From contig JANATF010000004.1 in the NCBI GenBank assembly GCA_029449245.1, forward strand, positions 1,178,001 to 1,242,000: 64,000 bases of DNA. The letters run 5' to 3'. Source of the DNA: Mortierella alpina. Taxonomy: Eukaryota; Mortierellomycota; Mortierellomycetes; Mortierellales; Mortierellaceae. The notes beneath the pieces were generated by a model. It was given only the letters and a program-made list of their open reading frames with translations, did not search any database and was not told where the DNA came from. Below are positions 1 to 11,552 of the stretch, piece after piece. The translations under genes were made by a program, and so were the position numbers. Each line of letters opens with the position of its first letter. Position 1 is the first letter of the stretch.

Positions 1-980
1 GGACTTTGTATTCCACATGTTCTTTTTGTAAGTACGCGGAAATGTTTAAGGATGTCAGGAAGTGAATCAATGAAAAGTTTGCGAGACGTGCTCTCCATTG
101 ACGAGGATCACTCACCTAAACTCTTGTCTACTCGCTACTTTTTTTAGAGTGCGATATAGCAGGATGCTCGAGGAAGGATCGTTTTATGGGCGCACGATGG
201 ATTATGCTTGGATGCTGTTTCTATCTGCCTTCTCACTTTTGGTAAGCTGCTCCTCTTTTTTATGACTAATGTCATGGTCCTGGAATTGAAGACCAAGATA
301 CTCACCATGCACCCTCTGTGCCAAAATAGTGTCTCTCGCCCTTTGTGGCCATGCCGTTCTTGGGCTCGCCTCTGGCCTTCACTCTGGTTTATATTTGGTC
401 CCGTCGCAATCCTTCTATACCACTTAATTTCCTTGGCCTCTTTGTCTTCACGGCGCCGTACCTGCCGTGGGTCCTTCTTGGATTCACTCTGCTTTTGAAT
501 AGCCACTTTCCTACCGGCGACCTGATGGGAATTGCTGTCGGGCACATCTACTACTTTTTTGAGGACGTCTGGCCAAAGGAGCTGGCCTCAGGAGGCAGAC
601 GCTATCTTCAGACACCCTCATTCCTGTAAGTCTTACGCTTTTATATCACCGTACGTTGTCACCCGCTGGCTCTCTTTGTGTTCTCCTATTGATATCTTTG
701 TATGCTTCGACGCATTATTAGGACTCGCCCTCGAGGTGCCAACATCCCCGTAGAAATTCCAGATATTCAGCCAGAGGCTCCTGCGACTGGAATAGCTGCG
801 GAGAGCGTTGACAACCATACCCAGCAGCATGGCAACCAGACATTATCGTCAGCCCCGGCTCCAGCACCTTCACCATCGGCAGCTTCAGCAAGTACCTCGG
901 CACTGGAAGACGACACACGATTGGAAGCTAGAAGTAGGGGAGTGTTCAGCACTCAGGAACAGACAGCGCCGACCTCATAA
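1..980 (+). CDS. Derlin (Der1-like ER-associated degradation protein), 3' part
   Basis: Derlins are rhomboid-like multi-pass ER membrane proteins that help retrotranslocate misfolded proteins for proteasomal degradation. The window opens inside the gene. Proposed exons are 1-27, 148-241, 330-625 and 722-980. They give DFVFHMFFL, then RMLEEGSFYGRT, a block with YIWSRRNP, and a block with GHIYYFFEDVWP and LQTPSFL, all diagnostic of the Derlin family. Splice sites are GTAAGT/TTTTAG-type and the frame is kept at every join. After the last conserved block comes a tail of about 85 residues rich in Ala, Ser and Pro, expected to face the cytosol. The N-terminal membrane segments lie upstream of the window. 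The gene ends 78 bp from the stop of the convergent ERG24 gene. Family assignment is firm; which Derlin paralogue it is cannot be told. Confidence 0.9.
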
Positions 981-1058
981 GATGAAATTCAATAGCAGCA
1001 AAAACTCACTTATAAATGCTCGATATTGTGTTTATTCTCGCTGTTTTCCTGGTGACAC

Positions 1059-2914
1059 CTAATATACATACGGGATGATGCGCCAAGGAACCAGCTCGCA
1101 GTACCTCTCCCAATCTTTGCCATATTTCTTATGGCATTTTTCATCGTCGCGTCTCTCGCGGTGGATCAGCAGCATCGCAAAGTATATCGGATAGAAGTAT
1201 GGTATCGGGCTCGAAAATCCTAGTGCGGGAAGTGATTTTTCGGGATTCGTCAGTTCCCGTTTCTTTTCCCCTCTGCTTTAACTACAATCATCGGCAACAT
1301 TCATTGATCTATGCCCTTCCTACCACAAGGAAGTGACCATGTCAACGCCATGATCCAGTCGCCAAAGTAGTTGAAATGCCTTGCAGTTCCCCACCAGCCA
1401 CTTGTCATTAACTTGGAACCGGACTTAGTCTCCATGTACTTGACACCTACGAAGGAAAGAAGAGTTTGTAAAACGACATTTTCTTCCGCACATACTATTT
1501 TTTAGAGGTCTCTGGTATGATTGTGCCCTGCCGTTTTCTTGCGGTGGTCGATGTCTTTTTGCCACGTACCAATGTTTCGAGGATCATTCGCTCCAAAGCG
1601 CCGGAATGTATCCTTCTGAGCATTCGCGCTCCTAAAGATATAGTATCCTAATGCTTGGGCAGCGATAATGACAGTGATCTGCCACCAATCCATGTGGACC
1701 GGAAACATGGCTAAGAACCTTGCTTGCACAGCGTAGTTTAAGGGGAGCCAGGAGAGGAGTCCATCCGCCAGCATGAACCCGAACCCATCGGTCGTGATGT
1801 CCATTGTAGTCAAGATTAAGGGCTCGTTCCAGAGAGCGTCAACGATATAGAACGTCTCGAAGCAGAGAACGAGAACCATGGATGCTGTCAAACGACCTGT
1901 CCCGAGGACGTGGTACTGTTGGCAGGCCATGACGATGTTGAGCAGAACCAGGCCGATGAGACCGGGGCGCAGCTCAATAAAGTACTTGATGTCAAAAATT
2001 GAATCAGGCGATGCACTGAAGCGAGGATTGAGCTCGCGTCCAAGCGCGAACTAATTTAATATAGTGCCACACACAGTGGTTAGTCATGTACATGCCACTA
2101 ATTACACCACAGTATGGTCGAAAGGAAAGGAGGGAGAGAACGAGAGGCAACCATACTATAAACGTTTGCAGTTTTTTTTCAGTCAAAGTGTACTCACATC
2201 ATAGAGGTGGTTGCCAGTATTGCCGCCATGCGCCAGGATCTTGTCCTTGCCGTTCGAATCCTTCAGAAAGGACCAGAGGTACACAAACGCCGACACGGAG
2301 AATGTCCACACCAGCGAAGCCGTAATCAAGCCCAAGAATCGATCGTACACAAACAAGAACGGGCCAACACCGCGCGTCGTCAGAATCAGCCCGACGATAA
2401 CTAGAGCCAGGACCAATGTCCGTAGCGCATTGACCTTGTACTTGAGTCTGTGGCCTGACCGACCACCTTTACTCGTGACTGGATTGCTTCCAACCCCTGC
2501 CACCACAGTACCCTCTATAACCGGACCCGGGAGGAAAAAGTAGCACGCAAACAAGAATACCATGTAAGCTGAATACACGAGAAACGCGTCGCGGTCCCAC
2601 GTCCGGAGGAAAAATTGCAAAAAGTTGCTAGGGATCTGGAGAGGGTTCAAGAGCGAGTCCAATGGGGGCCAAACACCTTGCGAGCCGTCCAGGCGGATGG
2701 GCAGACAGCCAACCTCTGGCCTGCAGTTGAAGTAGATTCCATAGGTAATCAGAGGCATGAGTGTGACCATAGCAAGAGCCCCTGGAGGGCCCATGAACTC
2801 GTAGTTTGGTGTGGGATTCGCAGGAGTGCGTCTCCAGTGATTAAGCACCATTTGTGATTGTGGTTGGATGATGATTGCTTCCAGGTCTTTTGGTGTAGCC
2901 TTTTTGCGAGCCAA
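1059..2914 (-). CDS. ERG24: Delta(14)-sterol reductase (ERG24)
   Basis: This multi-pass ER enzyme reduces the C14-C15 double bond left after lanosterol demethylation, using NADPH, in ergosterol synthesis. Proposed exons on the minus strand are 2914-2198, 2050-1570, 1446-1324 and 1219-1059, giving 493 aa. Family signatures seen in order are GNTGNHLYD and GRELNPR (split by intron 1), [50 protein letters not shown] and the C-terminal WRIIPYVY. The length and C-terminus fit the ERG24/lamin-B-receptor/DHCR7 superfamily, with the ERG24 branch the best match. The start at 2914 is the first in-frame ATG and precedes a hydrophilic stretch before the first membrane helix. Introns are 147, 123 and 103 nt. 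It is convergent with the Derlin gene. Another delta-14 or delta-7 sterol reductase is the main alternative. Confidence 0.92.
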
Positions 2915-3599
2915 GATTGAAGTATAAGATTAGATGAGAAAGGCTATCTTTACCTTTGAGAAATGGGAGTAAAGCCTTATACAAATTTCCTTTCTTCAAG
3001 AGAAAGAGCGGGACTTTGAGCGGAAAATGGCCTGATTCTTGATGCGCCTTCTCTCACGAGAAAAACATCTACGCCTAAAAAAAGATACAACGGACGACAA
3101 TCATCCGATGTAGACAACGTATGTTAGAGATTGGAGGACTACGCACAAAAGACGAAGTGGATGGAAACAGGTTTTCTACAAAAGATGCGCTCATACATGA
3201 TTGGAGTACCAAGAAATCGAATGATTTTCGCGCGCTGCAAGCGATCGTGTCAAAGTTTAGGATCTGGGCGCGCGTAGCTGTTAAGGCGCCTATCATGTTT
3301 GCCGAATCGATGTTTGGGATCCGCTGTCAAAACGTTCGTAACATCCTTCTGGCAATCGTGGTAACAAAAGGCAAGGACAACCAGTTAGCTCACTGATGGC
3401 GTACGACTTTGGAACTGTAGCCTTTCTCGGCGTGCAGAAGATATGTCTGTATGGTGGAATTGAAGCTTGGACAGGACATGTACATTGAGCATATATCGTC
3501 AGAGCCATTTATTGCTTGCATTCGAGTCCTTGGATAAAGCATGCCATCCGGTATTAGGAGCGCTCCTTTTCGTGTCTGCGACCTTGGACTCATGGAGAT
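2915..3599. other. Intergenic, ERG24 upstream region
   Basis: This region should hold the ERG24 promoter. An open frame of 91 codons at 3121-3396 has no recognisable domain and no splice context, so I do not call it. Nothing else is evident before the tandem array begins. Confidence 0.6.
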
Positions 3600-6500
3600 T
3601 TTGACGCCTGATCCTTCCGGCGACTTTCTGGAGCTCTGAGAATGTGGTGCATCATGCCAGGCACTCTTTTCCTTGTTTGCTCATTTTCGCAATCTGAGTT
3701 GCAGAACTGACCCGTCCGCCAAGATCAGGGATCTTTGCTATGGCGAATCTTTTCAAGATTCTTGAAATTGATTATAATTGAGATTCAAGCGGCTCGGATG
3801 ATCGACCTCGCTCTGAACAAGCCCACCGTACTGGCGGTATCGCATTATAAGCACCTCGGCACTAATCGACGCGTATCTGCAAGATCCGGCCATGATCGGC
3901 CAATAAGAGGCGCTACAGTATATGGCTCCTATGGCTCATACACAGATGCATGGAAACTCAGGCACAGTGGGCCAATGCCCATTTCTCTATTTTTAAGGTT
4001 GTGCGCTGTGCAATAGTACTTGTATTGCTGCAGAAACACCATGCAGCGCACCAGAGAGTCCTCGCGGATTGCACTGGATGCCTGGCACCGCTACCTAGAC
4101 CACCGGGTGGTCATCGAGCGCCATCACGGCTCCCAGGGTTCTCCCATAGCATCTGACTTCAGTTTTAGAAGGCGACTTTGCTATCCTAGTTTTGGCGCCT
4201 GTTCATTCCATTGACTTTTCTAGAGCCCTGGGAGTGTGGTACATAGCGCCAGGCACTGCTTTCTTGATTTACTCATTTTCGCGATCTGAGTTGCGGAATC
4301 GACCTTCCCATTAAGATGAGGGAGGAGCCTTTGCGAAGCCGAATCTTGCCGAATCTTGAAATTGGTTATAATTGCAATTCAAGCAGCTCGGACGATCGAG
4401 CTCGCTCTGAGCAAGCCCACAGTACCGGCGGTATCGCATTATAAGAACTTCGGCACTAGTCGACGCGCATCTGCAAGATCCGGCCCCGATCGGCCAATGA
4501 GAGCTCCATATGGCTCCTATGGCCCATACACAGATGCATAGGAAATCAGGCACAGTGGGCCAATGCCCATTTCTCTATTTTTAAGGTTGTGCGCTGTGCA
4601 AAAATACATATAATGCCGCAGAAACACCATGCAGCGCACCAGAGAGTCCTCGCAGATCGCACTGAGTGCCTGGCACCACTACCCAGACCATCGGGTAGCC
4701 ATCGAGCGCCATCACGGCTCCCAGGGCTCTCCCATACATCTGACTTCAGCTTTAGAAGGCGACTTTGCTATCCTAGTTTTGGTGCCTGTTCATTCCGTTG
4801 ACTTTTCTAGAGCCCTGGGAGTGTGGTACATAGCGCCAGGCACTTCTTTCTTGATTTACTCATTTTCGCGATCTGAGTTGCGGAATCGACCTTCCCATTA
4901 AGATGAGGGGCCTTGGCGAAGCCGAATGTTGCCGAGTCTTGAAATTGGTTATAATTGCAATTCAAGCAGCTCAGACGATCGAGCTCGCTCTGGACAAGTC
5001 CACCGTACCGGTAGCATCGCATTATAAGCACTTCGGCACTAGTCGAGAGGCATCTACAAGAACCGGGTCCTGATCGGCCAATAAGAGATGCCATACAGTT
5101 CCTATGGCCCATATGAAGGAGCATGGGAACTCAGGCACAGCGGGTCAGTGCTTTTTTAGGTTTGTGCGCAATGCTAAATGACATAGACTATAATATTGTA
5201 TAAACACCATGCAGCGCGCCATAGAGTCCTCGCGGATCGTTTAGAGTGCTTGGCACTGCTACCCGGACCGCCAGGTAACCATCGGGAGCCATTGCAGTAC
5301 CCAGGGCTCTCCGTCATAGCGAGCTCGTGAATTATATGACTTTTAGTTTGCTAATGGTGTTTTTGTCGCCTGCACATTCCATCGACTTCCCTCAAGCCTC
5401 GGGAGTGTGGTACATCAGGCCCGGCACTGTTTTCTTGGTTTACTCATCTTCACGATCTGAGTTGCGGAATCGACCTTCCCATTAAGATGAGGGGCCTTTG
5501 CAAAGCCGAATCTTGCCGAATCTTGAAAGTGGTTATAATAGCAATTCAGGCAGCTCGGACGATCGAGCTCACTCTGGACAAGCCCACAGTACCGGTAGCA
5601 TCGCATTATAAGCACTTCGACACTAGTCGAGAGGCATCTGCAAGAACCGGCCCTGATCGGCCAATAAGAGACGCCATAGGTTTCTATGGCCCATATGCAG
5701 GTGCATGGGAATTCAGGCACAAGCCTATTTTGTTATTTTTAAGGTTGTGCGCTGTGCAAAATTACATATAATGCTGCAGAAACACCATGCAGCTCACCAG
5801 AGAGTCCTAGCGGATCGCACTGGGTGCCTGGCACCGGTACCCAAGCGACAGGGTAGCCATCGGGAGCCATGACATCCCCTAGGGCTCTCTTTTTCTGCTA
5901 CTCCGACCTCAGCTTTGGAAGGCGATTTTACTGTCAGTTTTTGGCGCTTGATAATCCCATTTACTTTTCCAGAGCCCTGGGAGTGTGGTACATAGCGCCA
6001 GGCACTGCTTTCTTGATTTACTCATTTTCGCGATCTGAGTTGCGGAATCGACCTTCCCATTAAGATGAGGAGCCTTTGCGAAGCCGAATGTTGCCGAATC
6101 TTGAAATTGGTTATAATTGCAATTCAAGCAGCTGGGACGATCGAGCTCACTCTGGACAAGCCCACAGTACCGGTAGCATCGCATTATAAGCACTTCGACA
6201 TTAGTCGAGAGGCATCTGCTAGAACTGGCCCTGATCGGCCAATAAGAGACGCCATGCGGTTCCTATGGCTCATATGCAGGTGCATGGGAATTCAGGCACA
6301 GGCCCGTTTTGTTATTTTTAATGTTGTGCGCTGTGCAAAATTACATATAATGCTGCAGAAACACCATGCAGCTCACCAGAGAGTCCTAGCGGATCGCACT
6401 GGGTGCCTGGCACCGGTACCCAAGCTACAGGGTAGCCATCGGGAGCCATAACGTCCCCAAGGGCTCAATTTCTCTGCTACTCCGACCTCAGCTTTAGAAG

Positions 6501-8180
6501 GCGACTTTGCTATCAGTTTTTGGCGCCTGATCATCCCGTTCATATTTCCAGAGCCCTGGGAGTGTGGTACATAGCGCCAGGCACTGCTTTCTTGATTTAC
6601 TCATTTTCGCGATCTGAGTTGTGGAATCGACCTTCCCATTAAGATGAGGAGCCTTTACGAAGCCGAATGTTGCCGAATCTTGAAATTGGTTATATGCAAT
6701 TCAAGCAGCTCGCACGATCGAGCTCGCTCTGGACAGGCCCACCGCACCGGTAGTATCGTATTATAAGCATTTCTGCACTAGTCGACGAGCATCTGCAAGA
6801 ACTGGCCATGATCGGTCAATAATAGACGCCATATGGATGCTATGGCCCATATGCAGGTGTATGGGAACTCAGGCACAGTGGGCCAATGCCCATTTCTCTA
6901 TTTTTAAGGTTGTGCGTTGTGCAAAAATACATATAATGCCGCAGAAACACCATGCAGCGCACCAGAGAGTCCTCGCGGATTGCACTGGATGCCTGGCACC
7001 GCTACCTAGACCACCGGGTGGTCATCGAGCGCCATCACGGCTCCCAGGGTTCTCCCATAGCATCTGACTTCAGTTTTAGAAGGCGACTTTGCTATCCTAG
7101 TTTTGGCGCCTGTTCATTCCATTGACTTTTCTAGAGCCCTGGGAGTGTGGTACATAGCGCCAGGCACTGCTTTCTTGATTTACTCATTTTCGCGATCTGA
7201 GTTGCGGAATCGACCTTCCCATTAAGATGAGGGAGGAGCCTTTGCGAAGCCGAATCTTGCCGAATCTTGAAATTGGTTATAATTGCAATTCAAGCAGCTC
7301 GGACGATCGAGCTCGCTCTGAGCAAGCCCACAGTACCGGCGGTATCGCATTATAAGAACTTCGGCCCTAGTCGACGTGCATCTGCAAGATCCGGCCCCGA
7401 TCGGCCAATGAGAGCTCCATATGGCTCCTATGGCCCATACGCAGATGCATAGAAACTCAGGCACAGTGGGCCAATGCCCATTTCTCTATTTTTAATGTTG
7501 TGCGCTGTGCAAAAATACATATAATGCCGCAGAAACACCTTGCAGCGCACCAGAGAGTCCTCGCGGATTGCGCTGGATGTCTGGCACCACTACCCAGGCC
7601 ACCGGGTAGCCATCGAGCGCCATCACGGCTCCTAGGGCTCTCCCATAGCATATGACCTCAGCTTTAGAAGGCGACTTTGCTATCCCAGTTTTGGCGCCTG
7701 TTCATTCCATCGACTCTTCTCGAGCCCTGAGAGTGTGCTACATCACGCCAAGCACTCCTTTCCTGGTTTGCTCACTTTCGCAATCTGAGCTGCGGAATCG
7801 ACCCGTTCGCCAAGACCAGGGACCTTTGCGATGGCGGATCTTGCAGAATCTTGAAATGGATTATAATTGCGATTCTAGTGGCTCGGACGATCGAGCTCGC
7901 TCTGAACAAGCCCACCGTACCGACGGTATCGCATTATAAGCACTTCGGCACTAGTCGACGCGCATCTGCAAAATACGGCCATGATCTGCCAATGAGAGGC
8001 GCCATATGGTTGCTATAGCCCATATGCAGGTTCATGGGAACTCAGGCACAGTGAAGCTAATGAAATATAATGCTGCAGAAACACCGTGCAGCATGTCAAA
8101 GAGTCGTCCTGGATCGCATTGAGTGCCTGGCGCTTCTGGTAAAGGCACCGTGTTGCCATGTTGAGCGCTGGGACTGGAGA
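3600..8180. repeat. Tandem array of about eight 577-594 bp units
   Basis: A conserved block around GATCGAGCTCGCTC recurs in the same orientation with equivalent bases at 3787, 4381, 4964, 5548, 6126, 6703, 7292 and 7876. Spacings are 594, 583, 584, 578, 577, 589 and 584 bp. Homology runs through the whole unit, including a GCGCCAGGCACT segment, a CGATCTGAGTTGCGG segment, a CACCATGCAGC segment and a GATCGGCCAAT segment. The first and last copies are the most diverged, and the edges fade near 3600 and 8180. Open frames in the units change frame between copies and are not conserved as protein, so the array looks non-coding. It could be a satellite or an array of non-coding transcription units. 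No terminal repeats, reverse transcriptase or transposase frames are seen. Confidence 0.9.
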
Positions 8181-10586
8181 GGTGTCTATGACTACAGATA
8201 AGGGTCTTCGGATCGTAACTATCCCTTGCGAGATGTTGGTCGGCGGAACTTGCTGTATATTGCTCTAGGCCAGTGAATATCCTCTTCTGATCAGCCCTCG
8301 CGACTATTTAGTGCGCGTTTTTTTCGATCTATGGGCACTATGCCTTGTAATGGTCAATGTTGAGGATATTGATGGGTCTAGTATCAATATCCTGAAATTT
8401 GGCGCTATACAACACAACGACTACGTCCATCGTGCTGCGCTGCCTAGAGCTGTTTAAGTGCGTGAGTACATGTACATACATGAATTGGGTAAGATCAACC
8501 CGATCCCATGCTGCTACAGGAAGCGTAGAGCCTTGTAGCATGCACGGTTCACAACACTGCGGAAACAGCCGATACGGGCGCTGAAACTTGTATCAAGCCG
8601 CACAGACACAACCTGCATGCGTGCATACACGTGTTTGCTGTGCGTAACCAACCCACCTGACATCCGTTTGATATTCCCGTGGCAGAACTTCATCGTGAAC
8701 ACACTGTTGTTGAAGGCAAACCTGATAACCCCATCTCTCACGTTGGACGGATGCATCGGCACGCATAGCGGTTCATGGCTCTCTTCTGGGCTATTGTTAT
8801 CATCATGCTGTACCCACTAACGCATGGTGTGAATACGACGGATAAGGTACATCCAGCAGTTGCGGGTGCATGAGAAACCTGCCTCATTATCACGAGAGCC
8901 TGCCTTGATTATGCCTTTTCTTTCAGTGTTTTTATTTTTATTATTGATGTCGGTTTCTCTAGGATGGGCAGGATAGCCGTGAAGACACGCGTGCTATTGA
9001 GCCGAACCGCACGACTGCAAAAAGTAAATGACCATAGGGGAACACGAACTCTTTTTTTCGAGCGTTATTAGATGAGTGATCGATACACGATGGATGACGG
9101 TGAACTATACTAGTACATGCAGTATGCATGATTAGTCCTATTAAACCATATGGAGTCCATAGCATGTAGGTGAATCAGGGTCTACTGTCATTGAACATGT
9201 AACACGGCTCCGCTACCCGTGTCGATAACGGCTTAAAGTTTAGTGTTAAGTTCTGGTTTAAAACTCCATCATGGAAGAATTTTTCTTCCTTCCTGTGAAG
9301 TGTGCTGCTCTGTGTAGCCATGCTTTCTTCCTCGGAGAAAAGACAAACAACTGTAGACTATCCATGTAGATGGGAGCACAGATGCAGGTTCTAGGCTGAC
9401 AGTGCCCCAAGTCAATCAATTTTTTTCTTTTTTTTTTTTTTTTGAAAAGAACGATCGGTTAGGGATGGAGAGCAGGTGTGTGCCACGCTATGCTCCGTTC
9501 CCTAGAAAGGGCTGCTCATTTTCTTGGTTGTGTCACAGCACACGGACTTTGGCGCTGTAAACAATAACCACACAACAAACGCGCCGCTGCCACCCAATTG
9601 CGTGTTGCTGGAGTACAATTCGAAATGCGAGTACAAAGTACCCTGGGTCCAGAGATGACCCGCGATTTGAGCTGGTTTTCATTTTTCCACTTCTCCTTTG
9701 AGTTGCTTGTTCGCACGCCTCTTAGCAAAGCGTGTCGGGCGGTGTGCGCAGTCCTGTGTAGCCTTCTATGCATCTTTTTGATCTAATTCCACGCACTTCG
9801 AGGAAGAGCTGCATCCTTGTCTGTGAATGAAAAAAAAGCAAACACTCGAACGCTCTTGCGTCTCAAGACCCATCTCGATATGCAAACACGGAATCTCCAA
9901 ACAACCATGCCCCCTATTATTATCGTGTCGGTAAAAAACAGCATTCTTATCCACCTAGCGCAAATTCGGGACACTGTGTGCATGTATCTCTGTAATCTAG
10001 AAAATCCCGGCCGTGATGCGCGCTATACGAGTAAGTAGAAAGGTACAGTATAATAATATCTTGTACAGTACATACGAATGCTACATTGCGGCCGACTATC
10101 GTTTAGTCTTTTCACACTCGATTGTTACGCCCCGCTTTAGCCATTAGTCACCTCAACGTATACAGTAGCTGCCTCCCCCCGCCGCCAATCGCACAACCCG
10201 CTTTGCTTATGCCAGTGGGAGCACGCCAGAAAGCCAGATGTGCCAAAGAATAAGAAAGCACATCGGATTTACACGCCCTCGCGCGAAAAAAGTGAGCTCT
10301 TCCGGCTCTGTGTTGTTGTTGTTCTTTTTTTTTTTCTGGTCAGCTCCCAATGCGGAGTTACTTTACACCAAACATAGGACTCGTGCTATGAAGCACCGAA
10401 GAAATAAGAGGGGACCTGCATTTCTGAGCACGAATGACAGGAGGGCAGCGCGTCATATGCCTTTACTTTATCCTGTTACAGCCCCAGAACTACATATATT
10501 TACAATGGGTTTTATTAACTTTGGTGCAAGGCTTCACTATTATCATTAAGTAAGTAGGCTACGTCCGTGGTAGCAGAGGTTCGTGG
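8181..10586. other. Gene-free region between the array and the membrane-protein gene
   Basis: Only short, unsupported open frames occur here. Poly-T runs are present near 9421-9443 and 10322-10335. I see no conserved domain, tRNA or repeat homologous to the neighbouring array. Confidence 0.5.
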
Positions 10587-11552
10587 TCAAAATCGTTGCG
10601 AACTAGAGCTACCGTATTGCATTTGATGATACTCCTCCACGTAGGATTCAACTGTGACCGAGATATGGGACTCGACGGGTCCGACTTGCTTCTCGTTCCC
10701 CATGCCCTGCATAGGGTAATGATCACCACGATACCGACGATCGCCATTGCTGGCGCGGTCCGTCCGGTTGTTGGTCGTTCGTCCGTTGCTCGAGCCTCCA
10801 CCTCGCGAGGTCACCCAATGGATGGTGATGGCATTCAGTGTCACATCCACGGTACATGAAGCCAAGCAAATGAGTCCACGCTCATGGCCATTGAAGTAGA
10901 CCAAGGTAAAGATATTGGCGGAGCTCAGCAAAAGTGCAATAATAGACCCCAGCAACGTCCGACGAGCCACATCTCTCAATTTGCCCTTCGAGGGCCCCTG
11001 CAGAAACGAGGAGGAGCTCATGAGGGGTCTGAGAAACAGGAACGTGAGCCAGCAAGACATGACAATGTCGTACAAGATCAACGGCAGTGCACCTTGTCGG
11101 AGCAGACCAATGTAACACTTGCCCTCCTCCTCCAGTTTAGCGACTCTGAACAGGACCATGCAGGTGATGACTCCAAGGTAGGGCGTCATCAAGACCATGT
11201 TGACCTTGTAGAGGAAGAAGTTGGAACGGGTGACGCCGACGGCGGTGACGACGTAGACCTTTTCCGCTAGAAACAGGTAGATGATAATTTTGGAGAGGGC
11301 ATAGAGGGCAATGCAAGAGAGGATCGAGAGTTCACAGGAGAGGAGATTGTTGTTGTTGGTCTGGACGAGCATCGCTGCGATGATGGAGAAGATCCAGGAG
11401 ACGAGGTAGAGTGCAACGACGAGACCGCGTGCATAGTTGATGGTGTTGAGTTTTGTCCCGGCGGTCTTGCGGCCAAACAGAGTGGCCATGAGTGAGACGC
11501 ATGCCAGAGAGATGAAGAGCGAGAGTGACTCTTCAAGGTCGGGTACGAACAT
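10587..11552 (-). CDS. Fungal seven-helix-like membrane protein of unknown function
   Basis: An intronless frame encodes 321 aa from the ATG at 11552 (MFVPDLEESL). About seven hydrophobic segments are visible, including SLFISLACVSLMATLFG, LVVALYLVSWIFSIIAAM, SILSCIALYALSKIIIYLFL, a segment around TPYLGVITCMVLF, LPLILYDIVMSCWLTFLF, SIIALLLSSANIFTLVYF and a last one before WVTS. A polar tail of about 80 residues follows, rich in Gly, Asn and Arg and then Glu and Gln. The topology resembles a receptor or a small transporter, but no family signature is recognised. The frame stays open upstream to 12005. That part is a CT-rich tract giving a Ser/Leu/Phe/Thr-biased sequence, so I treat it as leader and start at 11552. 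It is not obviously related to the tandem pair at 47-54 kb. Confidence 0.75.
   Translation of the reverse strand: MFVPDLEESLSLFISLACVSLMATLFGRKTAGTKLNTINYARGLVVALYLVSWIFSIIAAMLVQTNNNNLLSCELSILSCIALYALSKIIIYLFLAEKVYVVTAVGVTRSNFFLYKVNMVLMTPYLGVITCMVLFRVAKLEEEGKCYIGLLRQGALPLILYDIVMSCWLTFLFLRPLMSSSSFLQGPSKGKLRDVARRTLLGSIIALLLSSANIFTLVYFNGHERGLICLASCTVDVTLNAITIHWVTSRGGGSSNGRTTNNRTDRASNGDRRYRGDHYPMQGMGNEKQVGPVESHISVTVESYVEEYHQMQYGSSSSQRF

Noticed and set aside
3121-3396. 91-codon + strand frame upstream of ERG24
   Set aside because: No family resemblance and no conserved neighbours; length is within chance expectation.
4041-4214. Short ORFs starting ATGCAGCGC within the tandem units
   Set aside because: Start codon context is conserved but the frame breaks or shifts in other units, so they are not conserved as protein.
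4289-4310. B-box-like GGTCGATTCC on the minus strand of each repeat unit, suggesting a tRNA-derived SINE
   Set aside because: One base short of the tRNA B-box consensus and no convincing A box at the right distance; no cloverleaf can be drawn.
3600-8180. CRISPR-like or rDNA spacer array
   Set aside because: Units are far too long and lack repeat-spacer structure, and no rRNA or 5S sequence is recognisable within or beside the array.
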